Assembly (NCBI RefSeq): GCF_000503055.1
Contig: NZ_AYVY01000008.1
Coordinates: 82,725-146,724, forward strand
Source of the DNA: Mesorhizobium sp. LSHC420B00
GTDB lineage: Bacteria; Pseudomonadota; Alphaproteobacteria; Rhizobiales; Rhizobiaceae
Direction of reading: 5' to 3'
DNA length: 64,000 bases
The notes beneath the pieces are model-generated. The model had not been told where the DNA came from, searched no databases, and saw only the letters and a program-made list of their open reading frames with translations. Every line of letters begins with the position of its first letter. The first letter of the stretch is position 1. Below, piece by piece: positions 36,955 through 46,072 of this stretch. The position numbers and the translations under genes were made by a program.

Positions 36955-37745
36955 AGCAAGGCAGCCGCTTTTGGGCTTGGCTCGTTTTTGGCGTGGGAAC
37001 CGCCTATTTTGTCCTGCCGCTTTTGGCGACCTTTGAATTCTCCTTGCGTAAGCGGCGCGGGGAATACTCCTTTGACGCCTACCGCTCACTCTTCGAAGAT
37101 CCGAATTTCCAGACGACATTTACCTACTCCGTCGTTGTGGCGGTTTTCACCATTCTTTTGGGCGTGCTCCTCGTTGTCCCGACGGCCTACTGGATTCGGC
37201 TGCGGCTACCGAATCTGCGGCCGCTCGTAGAGTTCATCACTCTGCTGCCGCTGGTTATTCCCGCTATCGTCATCGTCTTCGGCTACATCAGAATGTTCGG
37301 TTCGAATTCAACGCTGCCTTTCCTGGCGACAGCGCGCGGCACCGATGTTCTGCTGGTCATCGGCTATGCAGTGCTGGCGCTGCCTTATATGTACCGGGCG
37401 GTCGATACCGGTCTCAGGACCATCGACGTCAGAACGCTCACCGAAGCCGCACAAATCCTCGGCGCCGGCTGGACCACCATCATCGCCCGCATCATCCTGC
37501 CGAACGTACTGATCGCCGTCTTATCCGGCGCGTTCCTGAGTTTTGCCATCGTCATCGGCGAGTTCACCATGGCCTCGCTGTTGAATCGCCCAGCCTTCGG
37601 CCCCTATCTGCAGAACATCGGCGCCAACAGTGCCTATGAGCCGTCGGCACTGGCGATCATTTCGTTCGCCATCACCTGGGGCTGCATGTCGCTGATCCAG
37701 ATCCTGTCGCGCTTCGCGCCGAAATCGGCAAACCGCCCGAACTGA
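36951..37745 (+). CDS. ABC transporter permease (second)
   Basis: 264-aa permease with six spans. EAA-type contact loop: DVRTLTEAAQILGAGWTTIIARIILP. The ATG at 36951 lies inside the stop of the first permease; the frame's longer extension runs through that gene and is not real. Forms the heterodimeric channel with its neighbour. Confidence 0.9.
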   Translation: MKQGSRFWAWLVFGVGTAYFVLPLLATFEFSLRKRRGEYSFDAYRSLFEDPNFQTTFTYSVVVAVFTILLGVLLVVPTAYWIRLRLPNLRPLVEFITLLPLVIPAIVIVFGYIRMFGSNSTLPFLATARGTDVLLVIGYAVLALPYMYRAVDTGLRTIDVRTLTEAAQILGAGWTTIIARIILPNVLIAVLSGAFLSFAIVIGEFTMASLLNRPAFGPYLQNIGANSAYEPSALAIISFAITWGCMSLIQILSRFAPKSANRPN

Positions 37746-37760
37746 TCGAAAGAAAAAGTC

Positions 37761-38825
37761 ATGGCCGAGCCATTCCTCTCAATACAGCAGGTGCAAAAAT
37801 CCTTCGGCGCCACCACCGTGGTGCAGGATTTCAACCTCGACGTCGAGCCGGGCGAATTCGTCTCTTTCCTCGGGCCATCGGGCTGCGGCAAGACGACGGT
37901 GCTGCGCATGGTCGCCGGCTTCGAGGAGCCGAGCGCCGGCAAGATCGTGGTGGCCGGCAAGGACATCACCCGGCTCAAGCCCAACCAGCGCAATGTCGGC
38001 ATGGTGTTCCAGGCTTACGCGCTGTTTCCGAATCTGACCGTGGCGCAGAACATCGGCTTCGGGCTGAAGGTCGCGGGCATGCCCAAGCCCGATGCCGACA
38101 GGCGCGTTGCCGAGATGCTCGACCTCATCAAGCTGCCGCAGATGGGCGATCGCTATCCCTATCAGCTCTCCGGTGGCCAGCAGCAGCGTATCGCGCTGGC
38201 GCGGGCCATCGCGCCGAAGCCGAAGCTCCTGCTGCTCGACGAGCCGTTGTCGGCGCTCGATGCCAAGGTGCGCGTATCGCTGCGCGAGGAAATCCGCTCG
38301 ATCCAGAAGAAGCTCGGCATCACCACCATCTTCGTCACCCACGATCAGGAAGAGGCGCTGTCGATTTCCGACCGCATCGCTGTGATGTATGGCGGCAAGG
38401 CCGAGCAAGTCGGCACGCCGTTCGAGATCTACAACCGGCCGGCAACCAAATTCGTCGCCAATTTCGTCGGCACGCTGAACGTGCTGGAAGGCACGGTCAC
38501 CGACGCGGCTTCGGGCAAGGTGCGCGTCAACTCGCAAGAGGTCTCGCTCAAGGGCAAGCTCAACGGCTCGAAGTCCGGGGACACGCTGTCGCTGGCGTTG
38601 CGGCCCGAGGCGATCTCGCTCGGCCGCCACCCCGGCCGCGACTCCAGCCTTTCGGGCGAAATCGCCGAGGTGCATTTCCTCGGTTCGGTGATCCGGGTGC
38701 GCGTCGGCATCGGCGGCAGCACGGTCTCGCTAGACACATTCAACAGCCCGGCAACGCCGCCGCCTGCCGTCGGCGAAAAGGCCGAGATTTCGTTCTCGTC
38801 CGGCGACATGCTTGTGCTGCATTGA
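37761..38825 (+). CDS. ABC transporter ATP-binding protein (PotA-like)
   Basis: 354 aa. Walker A GPSGCGKTT (near residue 39), Q-loop GMVFQAYALFPNLTV, signature LSGGQQQR, Walker B LLLLDEPLSALD, His switch THDQEE, then a C-terminal TOBE-type regulatory domain (about 280-350). Energises import of the substrate bound by the protein encoded at 34882. Last gene of the transporter operon. Confidence 0.92.
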   Translation: MAEPFLSIQQVQKSFGATTVVQDFNLDVEPGEFVSFLGPSGCGKTTVLRMVAGFEEPSAGKIVVAGKDITRLKPNQRNVGMVFQAYALFPNLTVAQNIGFGLKVAGMPKPDADRRVAEMLDLIKLPQMGDRYPYQLSGGQQQRIALARAIAPKPKLLLLDEPLSALDAKVRVSLREEIRSIQKKLGITTIFVTHDQEEALSISDRIAVMYGGKAEQVGTPFEIYNRPATKFVANFVGTLNVLEGTVTDAASGKVRVNSQEVSLKGKLNGSKSGDTLSLALRPEAISLGRHPGRDSSLSGEIAEVHFLGSVIRVRVGIGGSTVSLDTFNSPATPPPAVGEKAEISFSSGDMLVLH

Positions 38826-39166
38826 GGCAGTTCTGGAAAAACTGTTCCACATTTTCCTGGGATCGCCTTCAGGCGATCCGCCAATAGACAGGCGGATTTG
38901 CCTCGGCGCGAGCAAAAGAACCGGATCTGCTCAGCCCAAGCTTGGTAGCGTGACAATTGTCGATCGGACGAATATACGGAGGTCGCGACGGTGTGATTTC
39001 CTGTGCTCCACATTTAGTCAGGGAATGTTGCAATCGCGGTCAATCTCATGCGTCAAAAGAGACAAGCAGACCGCCAAGGGAAACCCGCTGGGGAGTGAAG
39101 ATTGATCCTTGAATTGGAATTGTCTGCAGCCGGTTTTGTGACCTGCAGTTTGGGACATTTTGGCTG
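38826..39166. other. Gene-free stretch with two overlapping hairpins
   Basis: GGATCGCC-TTCA-GGCGATCC (38860-38879) and ATCCGCC-AATAGACA-GGCGGAT (38876-38897) share bases, so only one can form at a time. They may end the ABC operon, though no clear T-run follows. I see nothing else coding here. Confidence 0.55.
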
Positions 39167-39553
39167 ATGGGCTCCAGCAATTTCCTTGACTCTGAAGACG
39201 CTGTGCGCAGGTTGCCTGGTCATCCGGAACAGGCCGACTTGGCGCGCGCAGCGTATTTCCATCAACTGAAATCGATGCCGGCGCGCCGCTATCATGGAAG
39301 TGCCGAGTTGCGCCGCAATTTGCCGAAGCAGCTTGGGCGAGCCTTTGATCTCGGGGTGGGCAATGGAACCCTGTCTCTTGCGTCGGCGGCCGATGGATGG
39401 CAGGTCACGGCGGTTGAGCCGGATCCTAGCGCGTTGACCGGAACTGATGCGATTCGGGCGCCCGCCAGAAACACCGGTACGCGCATTGATGTCGTCGAAG
39501 CCGGTCACCTGGTATCGTTCATTTGTGAAAAGGAAGATCGTGATGTCGGCTAA
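39167..39553 (+). pseudogene. Truncated SAM-methyltransferase fragment
   Basis: 128-codon frame. The middle carries a class I methyltransferase motif I and acidic loop (FDLGVGNGTLSLASAADGWQ, then AVEPDPSA), but the protein ends about 50 residues later, before motifs II-IV that complete the fold. It overlaps the start of the next methyltransferase gene by 11 bases. Looks like the front of a decayed methyltransferase gene; a working short protein cannot be excluded. Confidence 0.55.
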
Positions 39554-40325
39554 AGGGGTCGAAGAAGCGCGGCCGATAACAGTCACTGATACCGCGGCTG
39601 ACATCTACTCGGACAGTCAGTACCTTGCCAACAATCCTGACTGGCATCTGGCCGATACAGCCTGGAAGGCGCGCGAGATCGCAAACATCCTGGAGCGCAA
39701 CAATGTTGTCTGGCGCGACGCCGTCGAGGTCGGCTGCGGCAGCGGCGGCATCGTCGGCAAATTGGCCGCGCAATATCCGGGCAGACCTATTCATGGATAT
39801 GATATTTCCGAAGACGCAGCAAAACTCTGGCCGCTGCAAAAGGCGTCTGGCGCGATCTTCCACCACGAGGATTTTCTGGCGACCAAGTCAGTGCATGACC
39901 TTGTCATGCTGATCGACGTCTTCGAACATGTCGAAGACTATATGGGCTTTTTGCGGGCACTGCGCCCGCACGGCCGCTATCATGTTTTTCATATTCCTTT
40001 GGACCTTCACGTCCAGGGACTGGTTCGGCGAGCTTACATGCACGCACGTCAGAAGGTGGGGCATCTCCATTATTTCACGCGCGAGACCGCGCTTGCGACG
40101 CTTGAGGACACGGGTTACACGGTGGTCGATTGGCACTTTACCGACGTGGCGGGCGAAGCCAACGTTTCCACGAGGCCTCTGCGCACCAAATTGCTCAATC
40201 CAGTGCGCAAACTGATAGGCAGCGTTGCCCCCGCTACCAGCGCGCTGCTGCTGGGCGGCTTTTCCCTCATGGTGCTCTGCCGGCCGCGCGATGATCCGTC
40301 CGCCCCGGCTGCCATGCCCTTGTGA
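39543..40325 (+). CDS. Class I SAM-dependent methyltransferase (glycan-associated)
   Basis: 260 aa. Motif I VEVGCGSGGIVGKLA near residue 62, acidic loop GYDISED, and VMLIDVFEHVEDY (the FEHV pattern of sugar- and lipid-modifying methyltransferases). The ATG at 39543 has GGAAG 6 bases upstream. Followed by an epimerase remnant and a glycosyltransferase, so the substrate is probably a surface glycan precursor (inference). Confidence 0.8.
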   Translation: MSAKGVEEARPITVTDTAADIYSDSQYLANNPDWHLADTAWKAREIANILERNNVVWRDAVEVGCGSGGIVGKLAAQYPGRPIHGYDISEDAAKLWPLQKASGAIFHHEDFLATKSVHDLVMLIDVFEHVEDYMGFLRALRPHGRYHVFHIPLDLHVQGLVRRAYMHARQKVGHLHYFTRETALATLEDTGYTVVDWHFTDVAGEANVSTRPLRTKLLNPVRKLIGSVAPATSALLLGGFSLMVLCRPRDDPSAPAAMPL

Positions 40326-40352
40326 ACTTCAGATAGCCGGAGAGAAATCCTG

Positions 40353-41302
40353 ATGACGAATCCCCAACGCGTCCTCGTTACGGGCGGAGCTGGTTTCATA
40401 GGCTGGCGGTGCGCGCGAAATCTCGCCAAGGACGGCGCTCGGGTGTTGATCGCCGATAATCTTTCGGTCGGCATGCCGATGCCTGACATGGACGGATGCG
40501 AGACGCGGGAGATCGACATCCGCGACAAGAGTGGGATGGTAGAGTTGACTGAGGGTTTCAAGCCCGACACCATTATCCACCTGGCGGCTATTCACCACAT
40601 TCCGACATGCGAGCGACAGCGCGCCTATGCGTTGGACGTGAACGTGGTCGGCACCGAAATCGTCCTCGATGCTGCTGAAAAGGCTGGTGTCGGAACGGTC
40701 GTGCTGGCGTCCAGCGGCGCGGTGTACGACTGGGTCGATGCCCGCTCGACGAGGATGCGACCAGGACCTGGCCTTGCGACAACTATGCTCTGTCCAAGCT
40801 GACCAATGAAAGCCAGCTTCGTTTCTGGGCCGACAGGACCGGCGGGAGGGGGCGTGTGGCGCGCATCTTCAACACTATCGGCCATGACGACCCCAATGCG
40901 CATCTCATTCCCGATATTCTCAACCAGCTCTACAATGCCAAGGGCCAGGCCAGGATCGCATTGGGCAATCTGAAACCGCGGCGCGACTACATCCATGCGG
41001 AGGATACCGCTGCCGGGGTGGCGGCTTTGGCCGGCGACACTGGTGAGGCGAGTTTCGATGTCATGAATATCGGTTCCGGCAGGGACGCATCGGTGGAGGA
41101 GCTTGTTCGCCTGATCGGAGCGGCGATGAAGGTCGATATCGAGATCGTCGAGGACAAGGCGCGCTTACGCAGGGTCGACCGCGCAACGCAACTGGCCAAG
41201 GTGGACAAGATCGGAAATCGAGTTGGCTGGTCCGCCAAGATCGAACTTCCAGCCGCCGTGGCCGATATCGTGCGCGGGTTTCCTTTCAAAAAGGCAGGCT
41301 GA
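40353..41302 (+). pseudogene. NAD-dependent epimerase/dehydratase, one-base frameshift
   Basis: SDR-extended nucleotide-sugar epimerase. The first part (40353 to about 40742) has TGGAGFIG at residues 11-18 and reads well to YDWVDA. The second part continues in another frame as LDEDATRTWPCDNYALSKL (catalytic Tyr-x-x-x-Lys) to KKAG at 41302. One extra C in the run at 40741-40743 would join them into a 316-aa protein of normal length. Either a recent mutation or a sequence error. The homology on both sides of the break is uninterrupted, so decay, if real, is young. Confidence 0.85.
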
Positions 41303-41319
41303 GGCATCGAGGGGCGAAG

Positions 41320-42492
41320 ATGATTACCGCGGGCTTCACGCTCATCGGCCGAGGCAACTGGTCAGGTGGGGAGACCTACCTGCGCAACATGCTCGGCGTT
41401 ATTTCCAGCGAATTGGCCGGGAAGTTGCAGGCCAAGCTGTTCTTAACTCCGGCGCAGGCAGAAAAGATCGGCACATCGATGGATGCTTTCCTGGCCGCGC
41501 CGCCGATCGTCGATGCGAAGGTTGCTGATTTTGGCCGCGGTCGCAACGCCATCCGGGCGCTGGCCAGCGGCAGCGACGCCGATGCGGCACGGATACTAAG
41601 CCACGAAGGCGTCGACGTGGTGTTCGAGCCGGCGCAGTTCTACGGCAACCGTTTTCCGATTTCTGTCGTATCGTGGATTCCTGACTTCCAGCACCGACAC
41701 TTGCCACACCTGTTCTCGCGCTCCATGTGGTGGCGTCGCGATTTGGGATACCGTCTGCAGACGTCCGGCAAACGCATCATCCTGTTGTCGAGCGATGACG
41801 CCAGGCGGGACTGCGAGACGTATTATCCCGCAGCACGCGGCAAGACGGCGGTCGTTCGGTTTGCAATCGATCTTGATCCGGCCCCGCATATAGCAAGGCA
41901 GGCGGAGGTGATCGCACGGTATGAACTGCCGCAGCGTTATTTCTACCTACCGAACCAGTTCTGGTCGCACAAGAACCATGGGCTTGTGATCAAAGCATTG
42001 GCGCACATATCGGCAAATGGCGGGCTTGATAAGGTTGCCCCCGTGATCTTGACCGGGCGAACCGAAGACCCGCGCAATCCGCGACATTTCGACCAGTTGC
42101 TGGCTAGCGCCAGGGAGGCCGGCGTGTCGGGTCATTTCCGTCATCTGGGCCTTGTGCCTTACGAGGATGTGTTCGGCCTCAACGCTGCTTCCGATGCTCT
42201 CATCAATCCTTCGCTGTTCGAGGGCTGGTCAACCACGGTCGAGGAAGCCAAGGCGCTCGGCACACGGATGCTCCTCTCGGATATCAGCCTTCATCGGGAG
42301 CAGGCGCCAAACGCGACGTTCTTTCCGGTCGACGATGCCGTGGCGTTAGCGTCCGCCATGGTCACCATGTCTCAGGGACCGGCGCGAACGCATGAAAAGG
42401 CCGAAAAGCTGCGTGCCGATCATGCGGCGCGTCGCCAGATGTATGCGGACGCGCTTCTTGGAGCATTCCAGCGCGCCGCCGCAGTTCGCTGA
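41320..42492 (+). CDS. Glycosyltransferase family 4 protein
   Basis: 390 aa, GT-B fold. The retaining-enzyme E-x7-E motif is in NPSLFEGWSTTVEEA near residue 300; the donor-site loop NQFWSHKNHGLVIKAL is near residue 212. Transfers a sugar from a nucleotide donor, probably in surface polysaccharide synthesis. Starts 17 bases after the broken epimerase, so all four genes of this stretch look like one former operon. Confidence 0.87.
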   Translation: MITAGFTLIGRGNWSGGETYLRNMLGVISSELAGKLQAKLFLTPAQAEKIGTSMDAFLAAPPIVDAKVADFGRGRNAIRALASGSDADAARILSHEGVDVVFEPAQFYGNRFPISVVSWIPDFQHRHLPHLFSRSMWWRRDLGYRLQTSGKRIILLSSDDARRDCETYYPAARGKTAVVRFAIDLDPAPHIARQAEVIARYELPQRYFYLPNQFWSHKNHGLVIKALAHISANGGLDKVAPVILTGRTEDPRNPRHFDQLLASAREAGVSGHFRHLGLVPYEDVFGLNAASDALINPSLFEGWSTTVEEAKALGTRMLLSDISLHREQAPNATFFPVDDAVALASAMVTMSQGPARTHEKAEKLRADHAARRQMYADALLGAFQRAAAVR

Positions 42493-42560
42493 CCGCCCTC
42501 AGTCATGATCGAACCGTCCAGGCCCCTGCCGTCGGTCGCTTTTCACGGTTATAACTGGGC

Positions 42561-44111
42561 ATGGCGCTTTTTGAACTGACCCTTGTTCTTCTCCTGGCCG
42601 CGGTCGCCCTGACGGCGTTGTCACGGCGTCTGCAGATTCCCTATCCTTCGTTGCTGGCGCTGGCCGGCGCCGGCATAGCCTTCCTGCCGTTTGCACCGAC
42701 CATCGAGATCGACCCGGAGCTGGCGCTCGCTCTGTTCATCGCGCCGGTGCTGCTCGACGCGGCCTATGACACGTCGCTGCGCGATCTCAACCGCTACAAG
42801 GTTTCGCTCATCCTGCTGGCGCTCGGCGCCGTCATCTTTACCACCGTGACCGTGGCATTTGTCGGTTGGACGATGGCAGGCCTGCCCATTGCCGCGGCCA
42901 TAGCACTTGGGGCGATCGTGGCGCCGCCCGATGCCGTCGCAGCCGCGGCCGTGCTCGGACAGTTCAAGGTGCCGCACCGCATCACCGCCATCCTGGAAGG
43001 CGAGAGCCTGCTCAACGACGCCACGGCGCTGTTGATCTACAGGATGTCGGTTTCCGCAGCCGCCGGCTCCATCCTGTTCAGCAGTGCCGTACCAATGATC
43101 CTGCTGTCGACGGTTGGCAGCCTTGCCGCAGGCTATGTGCTCGGCCGGTTGTCTCTCGCGATACTCGGCCGCATCGACGACCCGGCGAGCGGCACCGTGG
43201 TGCAATTCGCCTCAACGTTCGGCGTCTGGATCCTGGCCGACAGGATAGGGCTTTCCGCCATCATCACGATCGTCGTCTATGCCATGACGATCGCACGTAC
43301 GTCGCCGCGCCGCATGCCGGCAAGGAATCGTGTCAGTTCCTACTCGGTCTGGGAGACGGCGGTGTTCGTGCTCAATGTCTTGGCCTTCGTTCTGATGGGA
43401 CTTCAGGCACGGTTGATCGTCGGCCGCCTTGCTGAGCAGGGGCAGGTCGAAGCATTCATCTTCGCCGCAGCCGTGCTGGCTGTCGTCATCGTCTCGCGGC
43501 TGGTCTGGGTGCTGGGCTGTGGCGCGATTCTCGGAAGGCTGGCACGTCTGGGCGATGAGGACAGGCGGAGAGACGCTCCGACATTTCGCGGCGGCGTGCT
43601 CATCGGCTGGTGCGGCATGCGCGGCCTGGTGACGCTTGCGGCAGCCTTCGCCTTGCCGGCCGATTTTCCCGGCCGCGACCCGATCGTGCTCGCCGCTTTC
43701 ACTGTCGTGCTCGGCACGCTGGTGCTGCAAGGCGTCAGCCTGAAGCCGTTGCTGCTTCTGCTCAATTTCGACCCCGACCAGACCGTCGACCGGGAGGTCG
43801 CGCAGGCGCGCGTCGCCATCATGCAGGCGGCGCTGGACGTGCTGAGCGGCAAGACATCGAGTGCGGCAGGGGCGGTGCGAGAGCAATATGCGGCGCAGCG
43901 CGCCATCGCCGAAAACCCGGAGGATGCCCAGGCCGCGACCGAGTATGACAGATTGCGTCTTTATGCCATCAAGAGCCAGCGCGATGCGCTGGAGCGTTTG
44001 CGCATCGACGGAACGATCGGCGACGAAGCCTACCACCGCCTTGAGGAAGAAATCGACTGGTCGGAACTGGCAGCATCCCCGCCCGGTCGGTTCCAGCCGC
44101 TGACCACTTAA
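42561..44111 (+). CDS. Na+/H+ antiporter, CPA1 family
   Basis: 516-aa inner-membrane exchanger with about 12 spans (residues 1-400) and a cytoplasmic tail. The ion-binding Asp is in GESLLNDATALLIYR (near residue 150), with GAIVAPPDAVAA before it, as in NhaP/NHE proteins. Exports Na+ (or K+) in exchange for protons. The stop codon lies inside the left arm of a 16-bp terminator stem. Confidence 0.9.
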   Translation: MALFELTLVLLLAAVALTALSRRLQIPYPSLLALAGAGIAFLPFAPTIEIDPELALALFIAPVLLDAAYDTSLRDLNRYKVSLILLALGAVIFTTVTVAFVGWTMAGLPIAAAIALGAIVAPPDAVAAAAVLGQFKVPHRITAILEGESLLNDATALLIYRMSVSAAAGSILFSSAVPMILLSTVGSLAAGYVLGRLSLAILGRIDDPASGTVVQFASTFGVWILADRIGLSAIITIVVYAMTIARTSPRRMPARNRVSSYSVWETAVFVLNVLAFVLMGLQARLIVGRLAEQGQVEAFIFAAAVLAVVIVSRLVWVLGCGAILGRLARLGDEDRRRDAPTFRGGVLIGWCGMRGLVTLAAAFALPADFPGRDPIVLAAFTVVLGTLVLQGVSLKPLLLLLNFDPDQTVDREVAQARVAIMQAALDVLSGKTSSAAGAVREQYAAQRAIAENPEDAQAATEYDRLRLYAIKSQRDALERLRIDGTIGDEAYHRLEEEIDWSELAASPPGRFQPLTT

Positions 44112-44160
44112 AGCGCGTCGCGTCTGGACAGCCTCTTGCGACGCGCTTTAAGTTTTTGTC
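44106..44160 (+). terminator. Long rho-independent terminator of the antiporter gene
   Basis: 16-bp perfect arms ACTTAAAGCGCGTCGC (44106-44121) and GCGACGCGCTTTAAGT (44138-44153), 16-base loop, then TTTTGTC. The TAA stop is part of the left arm. Confidence 0.85.
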
Positions 44161-44163
44161 TCT

Positions 44164-44213
44164 ATGCATGTCGTTATCCCAAAACCGCTGCGCACTTTTG
44201 GGCGACAAGCATT
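44164..44213. repeat. Palindromic intergenic repeat, copy 2 (RIME-like)
   Basis: Outer arms GCATGTCG (44166-44173) and CGACAAGC (44203-44210, one mismatch), inner arms CCCAAAA (44178-44184) and TTTTGGG (44196-44202). Same core plan as the element at 6628-6672. Follows directly on the terminator. Confidence 0.75.
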
Positions 44214-44304
44214 AGCATCTGGCCCAAGCTCCCTCCGCCCGGCTGCACATTGCAAGGCTGTCAGCGAACGGCTACTGCCAGCAGGAAACTGAGCCGGATA
44301 AGCA

Positions 44305-45219
44305 ATGAAGCTGGTCAGCTACAACATCCAGTACGGCTTCGGCAGCGATGGCCGCTACGATCTGGCGCGCTGCGCCAAGGTCGTTGCCGGCGCCGACATC
44401 ATCGCCTTACAGGAAGTGGAGCGGCACTGGTTGCGCAGCAACGAGGACGACCAGCCGGAACTTCTTTCGCAATTGCTGCCCGACTACCATTGGGTCTATG
44501 GCCCGGCCTTCGACATGGATGCCAGCCGACGGCGTGAAGGCCGCATCGTCAACCGGCGGCGGCAATTCGGCACCATGCTTCTGTCGAAGCTGCCGATCGC
44601 CTGGTCGCGGCTGCACACGCTGCCGCTCAGGCGCACGCTGCGGCCGCTCAACACCCGCAATGCCGCACTCGAGTGCATGATCCGCACCCCTGCCGGCCCG
44701 GTGCGGGTGCTGTCGCTGCATCTGGCACATATTGCCGCCGAGGAGCGGCTGGAGCAGATCGAATACCTGCTCGCCGAGCATCACCGGGCGCCGTCCGAGG
44801 GCGGGCCATGGAGCGGTGCCGACGATGAGCCGGCGCGCAACTGGAGCAATGGCGAACAGGAGCCGGAAAGCCCGCTGGCGGCGATCTGGATGGGCGACTT
44901 CAACATGGAGCCGGGCAGCGCCGAGTACCGCCGCATCGCCGGCAGCGCGCCCTATCATCGCGGTGCCGCCTATCTCAACGGTTTTGTCGATGCCGCCGCC
45001 GTCGCCATGGAACCGACAACGGATTTCCATACCCATGTGAAGACCATCGACGGCAGAGTAGCAAAGCGCCGGCTCGACCATTGCTTCGTCGGCGGCATGT
45101 TTGCCGGGCGCGTGCGTTCGGTCAGTGCCGATGTCGGCCAAATCGCCTCCGATCATTTTCCGCTCTGGGTCGATATCGACATGGAAGCGCCGGTAGCCAC
45201 CGGGATCGGCGGCGGATGA
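44305..45219 (+). CDS. Endonuclease/exonuclease/phosphatase-family hydrolase
   Basis: 304 aa, EEP fold. Metal and catalytic elements: SYNIQYGFGSDG (N-terminal Asn), LQEVER (Glu ligand, near residue 36), GDFNMEPGS (near residue 200) and C-terminal SDHFPLWVDI (Asp-His pair). No signal peptide, so cytoplasmic. Members cleave DNA, inositol phosphates or sphingomyelin; the sequence does not decide. The DMT exporter gene follows after 7 bases. Confidence 0.87.
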   Translation: MKLVSYNIQYGFGSDGRYDLARCAKVVAGADIIALQEVERHWLRSNEDDQPELLSQLLPDYHWVYGPAFDMDASRRREGRIVNRRRQFGTMLLSKLPIAWSRLHTLPLRRTLRPLNTRNAALECMIRTPAGPVRVLSLHLAHIAAEERLEQIEYLLAEHHRAPSEGGPWSGADDEPARNWSNGEQEPESPLAAIWMGDFNMEPGSAEYRRIAGSAPYHRGAAYLNGFVDAAAVAMEPTTDFHTHVKTIDGRVAKRRLDHCFVGGMFAGRVRSVSADVGQIASDHFPLWVDIDMEAPVATGIGGG

Positions 45220-45226
45220 GCCGCCG

Positions 45227-46072
45227 ATGAGCCTGTTTGTCTTTTTCGCGGTGCTTGCCGCTGCGGCCATGCATGCGATCTGGAACGCGCTGGTCAAGGT
45301 CCATCTCGACCGTTTCCTGTCGATTACGCTGATGACGGCCGGCATGGGTGCCGCCGCGCTGGTGACGTTGCCTTTCGTCGAGGTGCCGAAGCCGGAAGTG
45401 TGGCCATACATCCTCGCCTCGGTTGTCTTCCACATGGGCTACAGGACGTTCCTGATCGGTGCCTACAAGGCCGGCGATTTCGCCCAGACCTATCCGCTGG
45501 CGCGCGGCACCGCGCCGCTATTGGCTGCTTTGGGGGGCATTGTGGTTGTGGCCGAGATGCCGGCGCCGCTCGCTATCGTCGGCATCGTCTTGTTGTCGGC
45601 GGGCACGCTGGTGCTGTCGTTTCGCGGCGGCGCGCATCTGGAGAAGTTGAACCTGCGCGCCGTCGGCTTCGCGCTGGGCACATCGATCTTCATCGCCAGC
45701 TATACGCTGTCGGACGGCAGCGGCGCGCGGCTCGCCGCCACCGCGTCGAGTTATGCGGCCTGGCTGTTCGTCTGCGACGCGCTGTGGGCGCTGGTGCTGT
45801 GCGTCGTCTTTCGCGGCCCACGGGCGCTGCCGGTGCTGGCGCGCGACTGGAAGGCGGGAATCTATACCGGCGTGCTCAGCGGCGGCGCCTACTGGATCGT
45901 GATGTGGGCGATGACCAAGGCGCCGATCGCCTCGGTGGCGTCGCTGCGCGAAACATCGATCCTGTTCGCCATGATGATCTCGGTGTTCGCGCTCGGCGAG
46001 AAGATGACGGCATGGCGAGGTGCTGCGGTGCTTAGCATCGTCGCCGGCGTCGTTGCGCTGAGACTGGGATAG
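45227..46072 (+). CDS. EamA/DMT-family transporter
   Basis: 281 aa, about ten hydrophobic segments in two EamA-type repeats. Starts FVFFAVLAAAAMHAIWNALVKVH, and TYPLARGTAPLLAALGG is the conserved second-helix region. Exports small metabolites (family knowledge); substrate unknown. Convergent with the Dabb gene with no bases between the stops. Confidence 0.87.
   Translation: MSLFVFFAVLAAAAMHAIWNALVKVHLDRFLSITLMTAGMGAAALVTLPFVEVPKPEVWPYILASVVFHMGYRTFLIGAYKAGDFAQTYPLARGTAPLLAALGGIVVVAEMPAPLAIVGIVLLSAGTLVLSFRGGAHLEKLNLRAVGFALGTSIFIASYTLSDGSGARLAATASSYAAWLFVCDALWALVLCVVFRGPRALPVLARDWKAGIYTGVLSGGAYWIVMWAMTKAPIASVASLRETSILFAMMISVFALGEKMTAWRGAAVLSIVAGVVALRLG

Noticed and set aside
38860-38897. Riboswitch or attenuator from the overlapping hairpins
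   Set aside because: The hairpins follow the end of an operon and no gene starts within about 270 bp downstream, so an end-of-operon structure is simpler.
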